Shown here one piece after another: positions 1 through 10,453 of a stretch of DNA of 64,000 bases. The translations under genes and the position numbers were made by a program. Location of the stretch: contig MKVQ01000027.1 in the NCBI GenBank assembly GCA_001899635.1, positions 62,001 through 126,000 on the forward strand. Direction: 5' to 3'. Numbering within the stretch: the stretch's first letter is position 1; each line of letters opens with the position of its first letter. Source of the DNA: Myxococcales bacterium 68-20. Lineage in GTDB: Bacteria > Myxococcota_A > Polyangia > Polyangiales > Polyangiaceae. The notes under the pieces are model-generated. The model worked only from the letters and a program-made list of their open reading frames with translations, was not told the DNA's origin and did no database searches.

Positions 1-66
1 CGCGACGCCTTCGACGCACTCCGAGTCATGTCTATTCACCCGTACGAGGAGGAACTCGATGCGTGA
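1..66 (+). CDS. 3' end of an unidentified gene (partial)
   Basis: Frame 1 is open from the window edge to a TGA at 64-66 and encodes 21 residues ending in MSIHPYEEELDA. The acidic, well-behaved tail looks like the C-terminus of a normal protein. The fragment is too short to assign a family. A purine-rich stretch at 47-53 lies before an ATG at 59, but the ORF from there is 50 codons of Arg-rich sequence and was not accepted as a gene. Confidence 0.4.
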   Translation, partial: RDAFDALRVMSIHPYEEELDA

Positions 67-590
67 AGCCGCGCAGGCCGACCACGCAATGGTCCAAAGC
101 CGACCGGGGGCCCTCACCATGACGAGGGCGCGAGCGTGCTCGCGGCGAAGGCCCAGGGGCGCGCAGCGACGTCCGAGGCCCCCCTCTCTACTGAGCGGGC
201 GACGAGGCTGACGCTCGGCTACCACGCCCCCACGACCAAGCCGGCAGCGCTCGTCCGCCCTGACCGAAACGCCGGCGCCGTACCGAGCACAGGACCGACC
301 CCTCACTCGTCGGACGGACAACGGTAGAGTTAGATAGCGACCCCGAAGGCGTCGTTCGCCGGGTTCGTGTGGCTTCGTCCCCCTCCCGCCGTCGCTTGCC
401 CGAATTGCGCAGTCCCTGGGGGACGTCCGCCCCTCGCGCGAAGCCGCGATCCATCGCGGCGCGCTCGCGCGACCTCGCGACCAAAAATTCGCCGACCAGC
501 ATCTTTCTACTGCCAGCGCAGTGCGGGGCGCGAAGAGCGCGGATTTCGAGGGTGGTAATTCGCGGCACATCGATTGCTGGATGCATCGCC
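67..590. other. intergenic region, no gene seen
   Basis: Open frames on both strands here are Arg/Pro/Ser-rich and lack ribosome binding sites, which is typical of chance frames in high-GC DNA. The frame of the next gene stays open upstream to about 369, but that extension has the same composition. The stretch presumably holds the promoter of the cytochrome-like gene; no clear -35/-10 pair was recognised. Confidence 0.4.
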
Positions 591-1583
591 ATGCTCTCGA
601 AGAGCCGCTCCTTCTCGCGCAAGACTCTGCGCATCTCCCTCGTCGCCCTGCTCGCTCCGGTGCTCGCCGGCGGCGTCGCGCTCGTCACCAAGAGAAGCGC
701 CCACGCCGAAGGCGCCGAGGCCGACAAGGCCGAGGTCAACGAGCGCTGCGCGGTCCGGATCTCGATCGCGCTCGCCGGCAAGAGCCCGGACCCGGCGCTG
801 CTCTCGGCGCCGGACCCGCGGGCGGGTGTCGACGCCCTCCTGGCGACCCCCGAGTTCGCCGATCGCTACGCACGCTTCATCAACTCCGAGTTCAGCGGTG
901 GGCCGATCTCGAACGCGAACGACGATCCGGTCTACTACCTCGCGAAGCACGTCATCACGCAGAAGAAGCCGTGGACCGAGCTGTTCCAGGGACAGTACGA
1001 CGTCACTCCGCTCGCGACGGCCGGCGCCGGGATGGCGGTCGAGAACGACCCGGATGGCGTCGGCTTCTTCCGCACGCAGTCGTGGATGAAGCGGTACGCC
1101 GGCAACGAGGACAAGGGGTTGATGCTCGTCGCTGCGTTCCGGATCGTGCAGAACACGACCGGCCTCGAGCTCGTCCCGTCGGTCGGCGCGCCCGGCGACG
1201 ACCGCTCCGCCTTGGGGCGGAAGGCGAACGCCTGCAAGGGCTGCCACTTCGACAGCTGGTACGCGATCGACACCGTCGCGAACCTGCTTCCCGTCCGCCA
1301 GGGCCAGGGCGACACGATGACCTTCAACCCCACGAAGGCAGGGCCGCAGCAGCTCCTGGGAAAGACGATCCAGAACGACAAGCAGCTGGTCCAGGCGCTC
1401 GTCGCCTCCGACGGGTGGCGCTTCAACCAGTGCCGTCAGGTGTTCAAGTTCCTCTACGGCCGGCCGGAGAACCAGTGCGAGTCGAAGGTGTTCGACGCGT
1501 GCGTCGCCGCGCTCGACACCCAAAAGACGATCCAGGCCGCCGTCGCCGCCGTGGCGAAGGACGCGTCGTTCTGCACCAACTGA
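591..1583 (+). CDS. Exported single-haem CXXCH protein, planctomycete-type cytochrome/DUF1549-like
   Basis: A 330-residue protein from the ATG at 591, chosen because it begins a classical Sec signal: basic n-region MLSKSRSFSRK, hydrophobic core, cleavage near AHA-EG. One c-type haem motif, CKGCH (Cys215, Cys218, His219), implies covalent haem attachment in the periplasm. The stretch LLATPEFADRYARF resembles the 'sPeyadRwar' segment of DUF1549/DUF1592-type proteins. The C-terminal part (FKFLYGRPENQC and on) resembles the DUF1585 end of the same systems. These proteins are found with secreted DUF1501-type partners, as here. The next gene overlaps the stop (TGATG), so translation is probably coupled. 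The substrate is unknown; the family assignment is inferred from motif resemblance. Confidence 0.65.
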   Translation: MLSKSRSFSRKTLRISLVALLAPVLAGGVALVTKRSAHAEGAEADKAEVNERCAVRISIALAGKSPDPALLSAPDPRAGVDALLATPEFADRYARFINSEFSGGPISNANDDPVYYLAKHVITQKKPWTELFQGQYDVTPLATAGAGMAVENDPDGVGFFRTQSWMKRYAGNEDKGLMLVAAFRIVQNTTGLELVPSVGAPGDDRSALGRKANACKGCHFDSWYAIDTVANLLPVRQGQGDTMTFNPTKAGPQQLLGKTIQNDKQLVQALVASDGWRFNQCRQVFKFLYGRPENQCESKVFDACVAALDTQKTIQAAVAAVAKDASFCTN

Positions 1584-1609
1584 TGGAGCCCAGCGTGAAC
1601 TTCCCTCAC

Positions 1610-2281
1610 ATGAAGCTCGGACTCTTCTCCGCCGCCGCCCTCGTGCTCCTCACTGCGGCCTGTGAAGACCCCAACTCACTCACCGGGAACCGTCATCGGG
1701 GTGGGCCCGGCGAAGAAGGCGTCGATGGCGAGACCGGCGGCGCGGAAGCAGGGGAGCTCCCGGAGGAGCTCCAGTGCACCGTCAAGCCGCAGGGCAATTC
1801 GTACGTCCTCTTCGACGGGACCCGCCTCGAAGCGAGCCGCGTCAGCGAGAACGTCGGCGTGAACCGCGCTCGCATCAAGCCGTATGCCGTGATGGCGACC
1901 GAGTACCAGCGGGTGCTCGGCGTGGTTCCCGAGGCGATCAAGACGGCCGGCGCGTCGTTCGACGATCCGCCGGCGCGCTGGTTCGCCGAGTCGGTCTACT
2001 CGGGCGTCGCCATGAACGCGATCTTCGAAATCTCGTACGAAGGCTGTCTCGGCTATGTCAGGGCCGCCTCCGATCTCAAGTCCGCGCCGACGCCCGTCAG
2101 CGCGAATGCCGAGTGCACGAAGATGATGCGCAAGGCCTGGAGCCGCACGCCATCTCCCGAGGAGATCGCGGGCTGCAGCAATCTCGCCGTCACCAAGCTC
2201 GCCGCGGAGACCAACGTGACGCGTCGCTGGGCCTATGTCTGCGCGTCGATCCTGTCGTCGAGCCAGTTCCTCACGTTCTGA
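1610..2281 (+). CDS. Lipoprotein, DUF1592/1595-like fragment
   Basis: A 223-residue protein with a short lipoprotein signal and lipobox LTAAC (Cys about residue 18), then a Gly/Glu-rich linker. An in-frame ATG at 1583, overlapping the previous stop, would add nine residues (MEPSVNFPH); I prefer 1610 because it begins the signal directly. The C-terminus pairs 'KAWSRTPSPEE' with 'ASILSSSQFLTF', the order seen near the end of DUF1592/DUF1595 proteins (Arg-rich 'RPLTDEE' segment, then 'LLSSPHFL'). With the preceding gene it looks like the two ends of one larger cytochrome-type protein carried on separate genes. Several Cys pairs suggest disulphides. Function unknown. Confidence 0.6.
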   Translation: MKLGLFSAAALVLLTAACEDPNSLTGNRHRGGPGEEGVDGETGGAEAGELPEELQCTVKPQGNSYVLFDGTRLEASRVSENVGVNRARIKPYAVMATEYQRVLGVVPEAIKTAGASFDDPPARWFAESVYSGVAMNAIFEISYEGCLGYVRAASDLKSAPTPVSANAECTKMMRKAWSRTPSPEEIAGCSNLAVTKLAAETNVTRRWAYVCASILSSSQFLTF

Positions 2282-2298
2282 GCCCTGGATATCGCCAC

Positions 2299-3558
2299 AT
2301 GAAGAATCTCTCCCGTCGTGGTCTGCTCAAGGGTGCTCTCGCCGCCGCCGGCGCTGCCGCCGGATCGCGCATCGTCGGTCCGTGGGTCGGTGAGGCTCAC
2401 GCTGCGACCGAGCCGGCGCACTTCGTTCACATCTTCTTCAACGGCGGCTTGAACGCGCTCTTCGCGGGCTGCGCCGACAAGTTCGTCAGCGGCAACGTGT
2501 TCGGCGTCACGAGCACGAACATCAAGAACGTCGGAAACGGCGTCTTCACCGACGCCGCCACCTTCGGAACGCTCCCGCAGTTCGCGCTCGATCATTGGGC
2601 CGCGATCGGGATGAGGCACAACAACGCCCTCCACACGACGCCGCAGAACCTTCGCTCCGGCGGAGAGCGCGCGATCCTGACGAACAACGGCACCACCTGC
2701 TACCTGAACGAGCTCGCCTATCACATGGGCGGCAACTCGGCATTCAAGGCCGTCTACTTCGGCGATCGCGCCCCGGCCTACCAGAACCAGCCCGCATTCA
2801 AGGGCGTGCCGCTCCAGCGCGTCTCCGATCTCAAGAACGCACTCAGCGCCGCCGGTGCCGAAGCGCCGAATCCGGACGCGCCCGATCGCGCGGCTGCGGC
2901 CATGGCCCTCGAGACCTCGGACGAGATCTCGGAGCGCCAGATCACGACGAACCCCGGACGACTCACGACCCTGACCGATTCGTACGCGTCGGCCGTCGCG
3001 TCGCTGAAGAAGCCGCTCCCGCCGCCGGTCACGTTCGCCGAGATCAACACGGCTTACGGGCTCGGCGGGACGAGCGCCGTCAACTCGTGGGCGTCGATGC
3101 TCGCGGGCGCCGAGATCATGATCCGCGCCGCCGGCACGAACGTAATCAACATCTGCGACTTCGGGCTCGCGTCCTGGGACTTCCACCAGACGAACGGAGC
3201 CGGGTCGCTCAACGGGACGTTCTCGCGCAACAAGCTGACCGGGACGGGTGGGTTCGGCGCCAACCGCATCAACCCGATCAAGACGTTCATCTCGCGGATG
3301 CTCAACGCGCCCGACCGCAACGTCGTCGTCTGCGTCTCCGGCGAGCTCGTTCGTCTTCCCAACGGCGACCATGGCGACGGCACGGTGGCCATGCTCTTCG
3401 GCAAGCACCTGAAGCGCGGGCTCAGCTTCCCGGTCAACGCGCAGGCGCGTTTCGCCGCGAACACTCCCGGACCGCGCGCCTTCTGGGCGGCAGTCGCTGC
3501 CGCGCTGAAGGTCCCCGGCGAGCCGTTCGGAGCGAACCCGCACCCGCTGATCGCGTGA
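2299..3558 (+). CDS. Tat-exported DUF1501-like protein
   Basis: A 419-residue protein starting at ATG 2299, 17 bp after the lipoprotein gene. Its N-terminus carries a twin-arginine signal (SRRGLLKGALAAAG) with a likely cleavage after EAHA. Two features match the DUF1501 family, which has an alkaline-phosphatase/sulfatase-like fold: SWDFHQTN in the middle (family form D-T/F-H-x-x-N) and SGELVRLPNGDHGDG near the C-terminus (family form with G-x-D-H). These residues are likely metal or active-site ligands. Family members are secreted, often next to c-type cytochrome or DUF1800 proteins; no activity is established. It is the third gene of the 591-4457 run. Confidence 0.7.
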   Translation: MKNLSRRGLLKGALAAAGAAAGSRIVGPWVGEAHAATEPAHFVHIFFNGGLNALFAGCADKFVSGNVFGVTSTNIKNVGNGVFTDAATFGTLPQFALDHWAAIGMRHNNALHTTPQNLRSGGERAILTNNGTTCYLNELAYHMGGNSAFKAVYFGDRAPAYQNQPAFKGVPLQRVSDLKNALSAAGAEAPNPDAPDRAAAAMALETSDEISERQITTNPGRLTTLTDSYASAVASLKKPLPPPVTFAEINTAYGLGGTSAVNSWASMLAGAEIMIRAAGTNVINICDFGLASWDFHQTNGAGSLNGTFSRNKLTGTGGFGANRINPIKTFISRMLNAPDRNVVVCVSGELVRLPNGDHGDGTVAMLFGKHLKRGLSFPVNAQARFAANTPGPRAFWAAVAAALKVPGEPFGANPHPLIA

Positions 3559-3596
3559 GGATGGCGCGAGCATCGTCGAGGTTACCCGACGGGGGA

Positions 3597-4457
3597 ATGA
3601 GGCGTTCGTTCATGGCATCGTCTTCGTTCACGTCCGCAGTCGCGTCCGCGCTGGTGCTCGGAGCGCTCGCGTTCTCGTCGGTCGATGCGCACGCGTCCCC
3701 CGGCATCACGGGGTACTCCGGCAAGCCTTACAACGGCATGGCGGACACCTGCGAATCGATCTGCCACAAGAACAACTCCGCGCCGCCGACGCTCACGATC
3801 ACGGTGCCTTCGTCGGTCACCGCGAACAGCAAGGTCGACGTCACGGTCGTCGTTGCCGGGAGCAAGCAGCGCACCTCGATGAACGCAGCGCTGAGCGACG
3901 GCGTCGTCGCGACCAAGGGAACGAACACCGACATCCCCTTCCCGGTGGAGACGCCCGGGGAAGTGGGTGCGGTCGTCCCGCCGCCGAACGGCGCGACGGG
4001 GACGTACAGGTTCTCGTTCGTCGCGCCGAAGACGAACGGTCCGGTCTCGCTCTGGGTCGCGGGCATGTCGGCGAGCGGCTCGGGCACCGGCGGTGACGGC
4101 GTCGCGAAGGACAAGCGCACCATCATGGTCACCAGCGGAACGGCACCGGATCCCGACGCGGGCGCCGAGGAGCCGCAAGGCCCGTCGACCAACGATGCGG
4201 GCGGCAACGACGACGACGGCGGCAGCAGCAGCGGCACGAGCAACGACGACGTCGACCGCGACGAGTCGGAGGAGAGCGAATCGTCCTCCGGCTCGTCGAA
4301 GCGCGCGCGGCTCTCGGACTCGGGCGACGGCGGCGGATGCAGCCTGACCGCGGCGAGCGTTTCGCCGGGGAGCTTCGTCCCGGTCGCCGCCGCCGTCGTG
4401 GGGATCGCGCGCGCGTTGCGCCGTCGGCGTGATCGCTCGAGCCGCATCGTGCGCTGA
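3597..4457 (+). CDS. MXAN_6652-type exported protein with MYXO-CTERM-like anchor
   Basis: A 286-residue exported protein from the ATG at 3597 with a GGGGG run just upstream. The signal peptide ends near DAHAS. The mature N-terminus has C52-ESI-C56-H57, a CXXXCH motif close to the normal CXXCH haem site, followed by a beta-sandwich-like domain to about residue 180. A disordered Asp/Ser/Glu-rich linker leads to GGGCS, a hydrophobic segment and an Arg cluster (ALRRRRD), the layout of MYXO-CTERM sorting tails. About 14 further residues follow the Arg cluster. It likely ends up on the outer surface or is processed by the myxobacterial sorting system. It lies 38 bp after the DUF1501-like gene and may share its transcript. 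Confidence 0.65.
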   Translation: MRRSFMASSSFTSAVASALVLGALAFSSVDAHASPGITGYSGKPYNGMADTCESICHKNNSAPPTLTITVPSSVTANSKVDVTVVVAGSKQRTSMNAALSDGVVATKGTNTDIPFPVETPGEVGAVVPPPNGATGTYRFSFVAPKTNGPVSLWVAGMSASGSGTGGDGVAKDKRTIMVTSGTAPDPDAGAEEPQGPSTNDAGGNDDDGGSSSGTSNDDVDRDESEESESSSGSSKRARLSDSGDGGGCSLTAASVSPGSFVPVAAAVVGIARALRRRRDRSSRIVR

Positions 4458-6440
<1,983 letters not shown>

Positions 6441-6448
6441 GGTGCGGC

Positions 6449-7723
6449 GTGGCCACGAGTCTACCGATTCACTTCGAGCTCTCGCTGCCCCCGTTACGCC
6501 TCGAGGCAGGCGGCGAGGTGGCGCGACACGTCGTGCGCGGCTTCGCGTGGGGGCCTACCGGGGATGCCGAGCGCATCGCGCGCATCGCAACGCCGATCGA
6601 CCCGCAGCCGTGGCGGGTCGTCCGTCGCACGGCGGCGGAGCTCGATCGCGCACCGTCCCAGCGAGCGAGCGGGGACCTTCGTGATGACGTCCCGACCGTC
6701 CTGCTCGTTCACGCGCTCACGGGCGATGCTCGTCCCGGCGGCCCCGGAGGCTGGTGGGAGCCCCTCGTGGGCCCCGGTGCGCCGCTCGATCCTGCGAAGG
6801 TCAGGCTCGTCTGCTTCAACCTCCTCGGCTCTTGCTACGGAACCTCCGGTCCGTGCGACGAGGGCTTCCCCGTTCGAGACGACGACCCGCGGCTGCCCGC
6901 CACCGTCACGACGTGGGATCAGGCGGCGAGCATCCTCCTCGCGCTCGACGCTCTCGGGATCGAGAACGTCGAGCTCGTCATCGGCGGATCGCTCGGCGGG
7001 ATGGTGGCGCTCTGCCTCGCCGCCCTCGCGCCCGACCGCTTCGCGCGTGTCGCCCCGCTCTGCGCGACCGACGCTGCGAGCCCGTGGATCATCGCCTTCA
7101 ACCACGTTGCGCGGCAGACCGTGCTCGCCGACCCGAGCTGGCCGGAAGACGCGTCGCGCGGGCTCGAGCTCGCGCGGCAGCTCGCGATGATCACCTATCG
7201 CACCGAGCGCGGCTTCGACCTCACCCAGGGTCGGCGGCTCGTCGGCGCTGACGAGCGTGAAGCGCCGGACTGGTCAGCGCCGCAGCCGTATCGCATGCAG
7301 ACGTATCTCGAGCACCAAGGGGCGAAGCTTCGCGCCCGCTTCGACGCTCGTTCGTACCTGTGCCTGCTCGGCGCGATGGACCACCACGACCTCGCCCGCG
7401 CGCCACGCCCGTTCGCGGCCGCGCCCGCCGGCGAGTCGTGGGGACTCTCGCGCATTCGCGCGAGCGCGCTGGGCATCGACGTCGATACCGATCAACTCTA
7501 TCTGCCGGCACAGACCGACCGCTGGACCGCAGCGCTCTTCGCACGGGGGCTGCCGGTGGAGAGGGTGACCGTACGCAGCCCGCACGGTCACGACGCGTTC
7601 CTCATCGAATGGGACCAACTCCGCCCGATGGTTGCCCGGGCCCTCACCCTGCCGCTCGCGCGCGGTGCACACGCAGCCACCACCCCCACGTCGTCGTCAA
7701 CACATCCGGAGTCTTCGCAGTGA
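6449..7723 (+). CDS. metX: Homoserine O-acetyltransferase-like alpha/beta hydrolase
   Basis: A 424-residue protein read from GTG 6449, 8 bp after metY. It carries the MetX-type alpha/beta-hydrolase fold: an N-terminal strand region, TVLLVHALTGD, LLGSCYGTSGP, and the nucleophile elbow GGSLGGM with Ser181. The DTDQLY (Asp) and SPHGHDAF (His) segments near the C-terminus complete the triad. MetX transfers acetyl from acetyl-CoA to homoserine; some homologues use succinyl-CoA, which cannot be excluded here. It is somewhat longer than usual (350-380), with an extra Ala/Thr/Ser tail. Its stop overlaps the next start by 4 bp (GTGA), consistent with coupled translation. Adjacent metY uses the acetylated product. 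Confidence 0.9.
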   Translation: MATSLPIHFELSLPPLRLEAGGEVARHVVRGFAWGPTGDAERIARIATPIDPQPWRVVRRTAAELDRAPSQRASGDLRDDVPTVLLVHALTGDARPGGPGGWWEPLVGPGAPLDPAKVRLVCFNLLGSCYGTSGPCDEGFPVRDDDPRLPATVTTWDQAASILLALDALGIENVELVIGGSLGGMVALCLAALAPDRFARVAPLCATDAASPWIIAFNHVARQTVLADPSWPEDASRGLELARQLAMITYRTERGFDLTQGRRLVGADEREAPDWSAPQPYRMQTYLEHQGAKLRARFDARSYLCLLGAMDHHDLARAPRPFAAAPAGESWGLSRIRASALGIDVDTDQLYLPAQTDRWTAALFARGLPVERVTVRSPHGHDAFLIEWDQLRPMVARALTLPLARGAHAATTPTSSSTHPESSQ

Positions 7724-10218
7724 CACGCCCCCTCCACGTCCTCAAGTTCGGCGGCTCCTCGCTCGGCCGCCCCGAGCCCCTTCGTTGCGCGCTCGACATC
7801 GTCCGCGAGGAGCGCGCGCGCGGCCCCATCGCCCTGGTCGTGAGCGCCCTCGGCGACACGACCGACGAGCTCGTCGAAGCAGTCGCCGCCGGGGCCCGAG
7901 GCGACTTCGCAGCCGCCCTCTCGATCGTCGACCGCATCGAAGAGCTCGCCGTCAGAACCGTCACCGATGCCCTCGGCCCCACGGCCGCCGCCGCGGGCCT
8001 CCGCGATCGAGTCGCAACGGCGATCGCGCCGCTTCGGGGCATCTTCGCGGCCGGTGACCGCGAAGCCGTCGGCAGCGCGAAAGGACGCGACGAGATCCTC
8101 TCCTTCGGTGAGCGCGTGAGCGCCGTCGTCGTCGCCGGAGCTCTCGAGGCCGCTGGCGTCTCGGCGAGGGCCGTCGACGCACGGACCTGGGCGGTCACCG
8201 ACGACCGATTCGGCGATGCGACCGTGCTCTGGCCCCCCACGTCCCAACGGCTCACCGAGCTCACCCGCGAGTGGAACGAAGCGGACACGCAGGGCGTGGT
8301 GCACGTGCACACCGGCTTCATCGGGGCCACCGCCGACGGCCGCACGACGACGCTCGGCCGCAACGGTTCGGACTACACGGCGGCCCTCCTCGCGCGCGGC
8401 CTCGGTGCCGGCGAGGTGACCATCTTCACCGACGTCTCGGGCGTGATGACCGCGGATCCCGACCTCGTCGACGAGGCCTACCCCGTTCCTCACCTGAGCT
8501 ACGGCGAGGCCCTCGAGCTCGCGGGCCTCGGCCTTCGCATGCTGCACCCGCGCACGATGGTCCCGCTGATCGAGTCGGGGATCCCGATGCGCATCCGCAA
8601 CACGCTGCGGCCCGAGGATCCGGGGACGCTGGTCGATGCCCACGGATCGCGCGACACGGCGAAGCCGACGTGCATCACCTCGCTCGAGGGAATGGCGCTC
8701 ATCGACGTGGAAGGTTCGCAGCGCTCGGAGTTCGCGAAGATCGGCGCGCGCGTCGGCTCCGCGCTGGCGGCCGAGAACATACCGGTGTGGTTCGAGACGC
8801 AGGCGCCGCGCGGCAACGGCATCGCGCTGGCCGTCGCGGCCGCCGACGCGGAGAAGGCCTCAGCGATCATCGGCCGGACGCTCGAGCCCGAGATCGCGCA
8901 CGGAGACCTCGCGGCGCCGCGGGTGTTCGTCCCGGTCACCCTCGTCACCCTCGTCGCCGAAGCGATGGGCCAGACCCCCAACGTCGTGGGTCGGTTCTTC
9001 GGCGCCCTCGGCGCGATCGGCGTCAACGTTCGAGCCTCGTCGCAGGGGGCAACCTCGCGCGCGATCGTGTGCGCCGTCGACGCGGAGGAGACCGCAGTGG
9101 CGGTCCGCGCGGTGCACGCCGCGTTCAACCTGGCGCGCGAGCAGGTCAACGTGCTCTTGCTCGGCAAGGGCACGGTGGGCGGAAGCCTGCTCCAGCAGAT
9201 GGCCGGAGAGCGAGAGAAGCTTCGCGAGCAACACGACCTCGAGCTCCGGCTCGCCGGCCTCGCCGACAGCCGCACCGCGGTCTTCGACGCGAACGGGATC
9301 GACCCCGCGCGCGCACGCGATCTGCTCGACGGAGGCGCTCCTCTCGACATCGATGCCCTGCTCGATCGGCTGAAGCGATTGCCGGTGCCGGTGCTCGTCG
9401 ACTGCACGGCCTCCGACGGGATGGAGGCGATCTACGAGCGTGCGTTCGCGCGCGGCATCCACGTCGTGGCCGCGAACAAGAAGCCGCTGGCGCGACCGCT
9501 GGACGACCGCCGCCGTCTCTTCGAGAGCGTGAGACGCGCGCACCGCGCCTACCGCTACGAGACGACCGTCGGCGCGAGCCTGCCCGTGATCGAGACCCTC
9601 AAGAACCTCGTGCGCACCGGCGATCGAGTGCTCCTCGTCGAAGGCTCGCTCTCCGGAACGCTCGGGTACCTGTCGAACGAGGTCTCGCGCGGGGTGCCGC
9701 TCTCGCAGGCCGTCCGTGCCGCGCGAGAGCTTGGCTATACCGAGCCGCACCCGCGCGACGACCTCGGTGGGGTGGACGCCGCGCGCAAAGCCCTCATCCT
9801 CGCGCGCGAGCTCGGCGTGAAGCTCGATCTATCCGACGTCCAGGTCGAGCCCTTCGTCCCGAGCGAGCTGCTCGAGCACGACGACGTCGACGCGTTCTTC
9901 GCTGCGCTCGAGCGTTACGATGCCACCTTCCAGGCGCGCGTCGATGGGCTCCGCGCCGAAGGGCGCGTCCTCCGCTATCTCGCGCGCATCGAGCCGGGCG
10001 GCGCGGATGGCCCGTCGGTGAGCGTCGGTCCGGTCGGCGTGCCGGCCAACCACCCCGCGACGCGCCTGCGAGGCAGCGAGGCCTTCGTCGCCTTCACGAC
10101 GGAGCGCTACTCCGAATACCCGCTCGTCGTGCAGGGCGCCGGGGCCGGAGGCGCGGTCACGGCGGCCGGCGTTCTCGCCGACGTCCTCGCCCTCTCGCAG
10201 TCGCTCCGCGGGAGGTAA
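7720..10218 (+). CDS. thrA: Bifunctional aspartokinase / homoserine dehydrogenase
   Basis: An 832-residue fusion, close to ThrA/MetL of enterobacteria (about 810-820). The GTG start at 7720 overlaps the metX stop and places the aspartokinase motif LKFGGSSLG at the N-terminus. The kinase domain covers roughly residues 1-300, with GRNGSDYTAA in the nucleotide site. Two ACT-type regulatory segments follow (about 320-470), then homoserine dehydrogenase with the NAD(P) motif LLGKGTVGG, VAANKKPLA, and the GSLSGTLGYL segment. It catalyses the first and third steps from aspartate to homoserine. Aspartate-semialdehyde dehydrogenase is not in the window. ACT domains suggest feedback inhibition by threonine or another end product; the effector cannot be told from sequence. 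thrA or metL would both be reasonable names. Confidence 0.92.
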   Translation: MTRPLHVLKFGGSSLGRPEPLRCALDIVREERARGPIALVVSALGDTTDELVEAVAAGARGDFAAALSIVDRIEELAVRTVTDALGPTAAAAGLRDRVATAIAPLRGIFAAGDREAVGSAKGRDEILSFGERVSAVVVAGALEAAGVSARAVDARTWAVTDDRFGDATVLWPPTSQRLTELTREWNEADTQGVVHVHTGFIGATADGRTTTLGRNGSDYTAALLARGLGAGEVTIFTDVSGVMTADPDLVDEAYPVPHLSYGEALELAGLGLRMLHPRTMVPLIESGIPMRIRNTLRPEDPGTLVDAHGSRDTAKPTCITSLEGMALIDVEGSQRSEFAKIGARVGSALAAENIPVWFETQAPRGNGIALAVAAADAEKASAIIGRTLEPEIAHGDLAAPRVFVPVTLVTLVAEAMGQTPNVVGRFFGALGAIGVNVRASSQGATSRAIVCAVDAEETAVAVRAVHAAFNLAREQVNVLLLGKGTVGGSLLQQMAGEREKLREQHDLELRLAGLADSRTAVFDANGIDPARARDLLDGGAPLDIDALLDRLKRLPVPVLVDCTASDGMEAIYERAFARGIHVVAANKKPLARPLDDRRRLFESVRRAHRAYRYETTVGASLPVIETLKNLVRTGDRVLLVEGSLSGTLGYLSNEVSRGVPLSQAVRAARELGYTEPHPRDDLGGVDAARKALILARELGVKLDLSDVQVEPFVPSELLEHDDVDAFFAALERYDATFQARVDGLRAEGRVLRYLARIEPGGADGPSVSVGPVGVPANHPATRLRGSEAFVAFTTERYSEYPLVVQGAGAGGAVTAAGVLADVLALSQSLRGR

Positions 10219-10238
10219 TCGCGCGCGGTGTCAGCAGG

Positions 10239-10267
10239 GCCGGTGAGCTCCACGACGAGCTCCCGGC
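10239..10267 (+). terminator. stem-loop after the metY-metX-thrA operon
   Basis: Arms GCCGG-t-GAGCTC and GAGCTCCCGGC pair over 11 bp with one bulged T and a 6-nt loop, 20 bp after the thrA stop. No U-tract follows, so it may be a weak terminator or an RNA-stabilising 3' hairpin. Confidence 0.4.
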
Positions 10268-10360
10268 ACCTCCACCGTGACGACAATCGGCGTGAAGCAC
10301 TCCTTCGAGCCGCGGTGCGACCCACTCGTACCGCGGCTCGACTCATCTCGTCCTCGGGCC

Positions 10361-10436
10361 TTGACCGCGCGCGATCCCGCCGTAATGTATCCACCGGTGA
10401 CTTTGTTCGTCTCTGAATGTGACCAACGGATACATT
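10361..10436 (+). promoter_or_regulatory. candidate promoter with paired operator arms for the hydrolase gene
   Basis: A -35-like TTGACC (10361-10366) is followed by TAATGT (10383-10388) at 16 bp spacing. Overlapping the -10 is AATGTATCC (10384-10392), and its exact inverted copy GGATACATT lies at 10428-10436. Extended to 18 bp, the two arms match at 14 positions. Their left ends are 44 bp apart, about four helical turns. This would suit a dimeric repressor binding two sites, and the TetR-family gene 39 bp after the hydrolase is the obvious candidate. The hydrolase ATG is 17 bp beyond the second arm. Promoter and operator calls are inference. Confidence 0.45.
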
Positions 10437-10453
10437 GCGACAAAGAGGACCTC

